In this document: piece by piece, positions 61,568 to 64,000 of the stretch
Layout: each line of letters begins with the position of its first letter
Position numbering within the stretch: the first letter of the stretch is position 1
NCBI RefSeq assembly: GCF_016598535.1
Contig: NZ_CP066779.1
Coordinates: forward strand, 5,578,053-5,642,052
Source: Rhodococcus sp. P-2
GTDB taxonomy: Bacteria; Actinomycetota; Actinomycetes; Mycobacteriales; Mycobacteriaceae
Direction of reading: 5' to 3'
Length of the DNA stretch: 64,000 nucleotides
The notes under the pieces: model-generated
The model's input: the letters and a program-made list of their open reading frames with translations, nothing else
Told to the model about the DNA's origin: nothing
The model's database searches: none
Program-made: the position numbers and the translations under genes

Positions 61568-62841
61568 TGAGCACCCAAACGATGGGCGCTGGGACCGCGG
61601 CCGAACCTCGTCTCGACAGTGCACGCGCCGACGGCGGAAAATGGCTGTGGCTGACCGTCGCCGCCAGCATGTTCGCTGCAGCGTGGGGTGGTAACGAGTT
61701 CACGCCACTGCTGGTGATGTACCGACTCGACCACGGCTATTCGCCGGTGATGGTCGACTTCTTCCTTTTCGCCTACGTGGTCGGGATCGTGCCGGCTCTC
61801 CTGCTCGGCGGACCGCTGTCCGATCGATTGGGCCGACGCCCGATCATGCTTCCGGCGCCGATCATCGCGATCGCCGGCTCGACGCTCCTCGCTTTCGGCG
61901 CCGACTCCGCCGCCGTCCTGATTCTGGGAAGGATCCTCTGCGGAATCGCCTTGGGGATCGGAATGGCCGTCGGCGGTTCGTGGGTGAAGGAGTTGTCCAC
62001 GCAGCCCTGGGATTCGGCGGCGTCGGAAGGTGCGGGCGCCCGGCGAGCGGCGATGAGTCTGACCGCCGGCTTCGCTTTGGGTGCGGGTGCTGCGGGAATC
62101 TTGGCGCAGTGGGCGCCCATGCCGAGTGCGTTGGCGTACGTGCTGCACATCGTGATCACCGTGGCTGCGGGCGTGGCGCTGTGGCGTGCGCCTGAAACCC
62201 GGCCGGCGCAGGAGAAATCCGAGCGACGCAGGTTGATCGACGACCTCAAGATCCCCTCGGCAGGCCATCGCAGATTCCTCTACGTCGTTGTTCCCTTGGC
62301 CCCGTGGGTGTTCGGTGCTGCCAGTGTCGCGTATGCAGTGATTCCATCGCTGATGACCGGGCACAGTGGCGATGCGCCCGTGGCCTTTTCGGCTCTGCTG
62401 TGCATGGTCGCGCTGACGTGCGGGTTCGCGATTCAGTCATTGGGGCGCAAGATCGATACCGACCGCAGCGCGCGGGGCGCTCTGGTGGCGCTGGTGTTTC
62501 TGGTGGTCGGTATGGCGGCTGCCGCTCTGGTCGCGTCGACGCTGACCGTGGCGGTTGCGATCGTCGCTGCAGCGATTCTCGGCTGTGGGTACGGCATGGC
62601 ATTGGTGTCCGGATTGCTGGAGATCCAGCGAATTGCGGGGCCGGATGATCTGGCAGGGCTGACGGCAGTGTTCTACTCGATCACCTATATCGGATTTGCC
62701 GTGCCGGCACTGCTGGCGATGCTGTCGGAAAGCATTCCGGCGCTGAGCTATACGGTGACGCTCCTGTTCGGATCCGTTGCCGCGGCTGCTTGCCTGGTGC
62801 TGATCCTCTTCAAGTCACGTTCGCATCTTCCGGCTGTCTGA
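61567..62841 (+). CDS. MFS transporter
   Basis: The 425-residue protein has twelve helices, motif A LLGGPLSDRLGRRPIML and the loop RRLIDDLKIPSAGHRRF between helices 6 and 7. It shares one base with the GntR stop codon, so the two are co-transcribed and the regulator probably controls transport of its own ligand or an exported product. Substrate unknown. Confidence 0.9.
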   Translation: MSTQTMGAGTAAEPRLDSARADGGKWLWLTVAASMFAAAWGGNEFTPLLVMYRLDHGYSPVMVDFFLFAYVVGIVPALLLGGPLSDRLGRRPIMLPAPIIAIAGSTLLAFGADSAAVLILGRILCGIALGIGMAVGGSWVKELSTQPWDSAASEGAGARRAAMSLTAGFALGAGAAGILAQWAPMPSALAYVLHIVITVAAGVALWRAPETRPAQEKSERRRLIDDLKIPSAGHRRFLYVVVPLAPWVFGAASVAYAVIPSLMTGHSGDAPVAFSALLCMVALTCGFAIQSLGRKIDTDRSARGALVALVFLVVGMAAAALVASTLTVAVAIVAAAILGCGYGMALVSGLLEIQRIAGPDDLAGLTAVFYSITYIGFAVPALLAMLSESIPALSYTVTLLFGSVAAAACLVLILFKSRSHLPAV

Positions 62842-62888
62842 TGCCGCCGGCCCGCCGACTCCGGTGAGAGTCGGCGGACCGGGATCAA

Positions 62889-64000
62889 TCACGCGTCTAC
62901 AGTTGCGGACCCGTTCTCAGAACTGTGAACCGAACTGTGTGTCGTACCAGCCGGAACCGATGCGGTCTTGTTCAGGCCGTTGAGCAATCCGGTGATATCG
63001 ACGCCTGAGCTCTCCAGAGTTTCGATGACGCCGGCAATCACCTGGGGGCTGATGCCCAGGATCGAGCCGATCGAACCCTGCGCCCCGTCACTTCCCCCGA
63101 CGATGGAGATGCGATCGATGTCGCCGACCGGCTTCGCTGCCGCCGCGGTGGCGTCGACCAGCGCCGCCAGAACGTCAGGCAGAGTGAGCAACTGCGCGGC
63201 CTGCGGGGTGTAGGAGTTGAGTGCCTCGGCGATCTGACGCTTACCCGCAGCCTCCGCTTCGAGTTTGGCGCGCAAACCATCTGCCTCGGCTTGCTGCTCG
63301 GCGCGAACTGCGTCGGCCGCTACCTTGCGGCCGTCAGCTTCGGCTTCCAGACGTGCTCGCAGACCGTCTGCGTCAGCCTGCTGCTCGGAGCGAACGGCGT
63401 CGGCGACGAGCTTTCGTGCATCAGCCTGAGCGCCACCGGCCTGCCTCGCGGACTCTGCCTGTGCCTGGGCGCGGAGGATCGCAGCCTGTCGCTCGCCCTC
63501 TGCGCGTGCGATGGAAGCTTGCCGTTCGGCCTCGGCCGGCGCGATGACGTCTGCCTGCAATGCGGCTTCCGATTGCTGGGCGCGTCGACGCTCGACCTCG
63601 GTGCGAGCTTCGACGCGGGCCGCCTCGGCCTGCTCACGTGCGATGCCGACGGCCTTCTCCGCTGTTGCCTGCGCGAGAGGTCCGGCCTGGTCGGCTTCGG
63701 CGTTCTCGGCTTCGGTCTGTGCTCGCAGACGAGCGAGTTCGACGTCGCGCTTCTGATTCGCACTCGCGATCGCGGTGTCGGCTTCGGCCTGTGCGACGGA
63801 CCCGGCCTGGCGCGCCTTTGCCGACTGGATCTGCGAATCACGTTCGGCTTCAGCGGTTCCGATCGCGGCGTCACGCTTGACCTCGGCGATTCGACGCTGA
63901 CCGAGCGATTCGAGATACCCGTTGAAGTCGGAGATTCCCGCGATCTTGATGACATCGACTTCCATGCCGATGCGGGCGAGGTCGCCGCCGGCCTCCTCGA
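62889..64000 (-). CDS. flotillin-like (SPFH) protein, N-terminus cut by the window edge
   Basis: The frame runs off the right end. The visible 370 residues include the end of the SPFH region (IGMEVDVIKIAGISDFNGYLE) and a long Ala/Glu/Arg/Gln coiled coil (AEVKRDAAIGTAEAERDSQI, many AEAER units, and two copies of QQADADGLRARLEAEADGRK type). The C-terminal domain has AALVDATAAAAKPVGDI and SISIVGG-like elements. Flotillins organise membrane microdomains and usually have a short NfeD-type partner, not visible here. Confidence 0.9.
   Translation of the reverse strand, partial: EEAGGDLARIGMEVDVIKIAGISDFNGYLESLGQRRIAEVKRDAAIGTAEAERDSQIQSAKARQAGSVAQAEADTAIASANQKRDVELARLRAQTEAENAEADQAGPLAQATAEKAVGIAREQAEAARVEARTEVERRRAQQSEAALQADVIAPAEAERQASIARAEGERQAAILRAQAQAESARQAGGAQADARKLVADAVRSEQQADADGLRARLEAEADGRKVAADAVRAEQQAEADGLRAKLEAEAAGKRQIAEALNSYTPQAAQLLTLPDVLAALVDATAAAAKPVGDIDRISIVGGSDGAQGSIGSILGISPQVIAGVIETLESSGVDITGLLNGLNKTASVPAGTTHSSVHSSENGSATVDA

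Overview
The window reads as chromosome of a mycolic-acid actinobacterium, most likely Rhodococcus of the erythropolis/qingshengii group. The reasons are high-GC coding with strong third-position GC bias, frequent GTG starts, a 3-ketosteroid-delta1-dehydrogenase of the KstD2 type, a DosR/DosS-like hypoxia system, a furA-katG pair, a dcd gene next to tRNA-Gly as in mycobacteria, and many MFS/regulator pairs. Both ends cut genes: a GDSL hydrolase at the left and a flotillin at the right.

Left part (1-8400): GDSL/SGNH hydrolase, two small membrane proteins, dcd and tRNA-Gly(CCC). A gene-poor, AT-richer stretch follows (about 3.0-5.2 kb) with small unrecognised ORFs and a secreted-protein gene interrupted by one in-frame stop. 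Then come a GntR/YhcF-type regulator with its ABC transporter, and an FBP-domain protein.

Middle left (8.4-26 kb): a large secreted protein, an orphan WS/DGAT C-terminal domain, an MFS-TetR pair, a short HtaA-domain protein, a pentapeptide-repeat protein, an MBL hydrolase, a GlcD-type FAD oxidase, Hsp20, a 47-residue protein, a secreted M23-LysM peptidase, kstD2, a frameshifted M20 amidohydrolase, and an MFS-HxlR pair with a near-perfect inverted repeat between them.

Region 26.8-33.2 kb looks like a dormancy/hypoxia module: a DDN-like oxidoreductase, a DosR-like regulator, a DosS-like GAF kinase that keeps the haem-ligand His, a second-copy cytochrome c oxidase subunit I, a small membrane protein and a tandem universal stress protein. 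DosR-box-like sequences lie upstream of the regulator and of ctaD. KatG and FurA (peroxide defence), an amphi-Trp protein, an unusual membrane Ser/Thr kinase and an FprA-like reductase follow.

Region 40.6-48.8 kb is a run of seven closely spaced minus-strand genes: alkylsulfatase, Ntn-type amide hydrolase, MHS-family transporter, anmK, murR, murQ, nagB. The last four form a peptidoglycan amino-sugar recycling pathway. An MFS/XRE-cupin pair and an IclR regulator divergent from a CoA-transferase (scoAB) follow. The thiolase expected after scoB is cut off after about 43 codons and runs directly into a 5S rRNA gene with its terminator. This is either a genuine rearrangement or an assembly join, and is the most striking junction in the window.

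Right part (53.7-64 kb): palindromic repeats, a MocR regulator divergent from an AhpD-like protein, a CRP-type site with a possible terminated small RNA, a thioester-domain surface protein followed by a sortase lacking the usual Arg, an SDR lacking the catalytic Tyr and Lys, a membrane GGDEF protein, a GntR-MFS pair whose operator overlaps the regulator start, and the flotillin.
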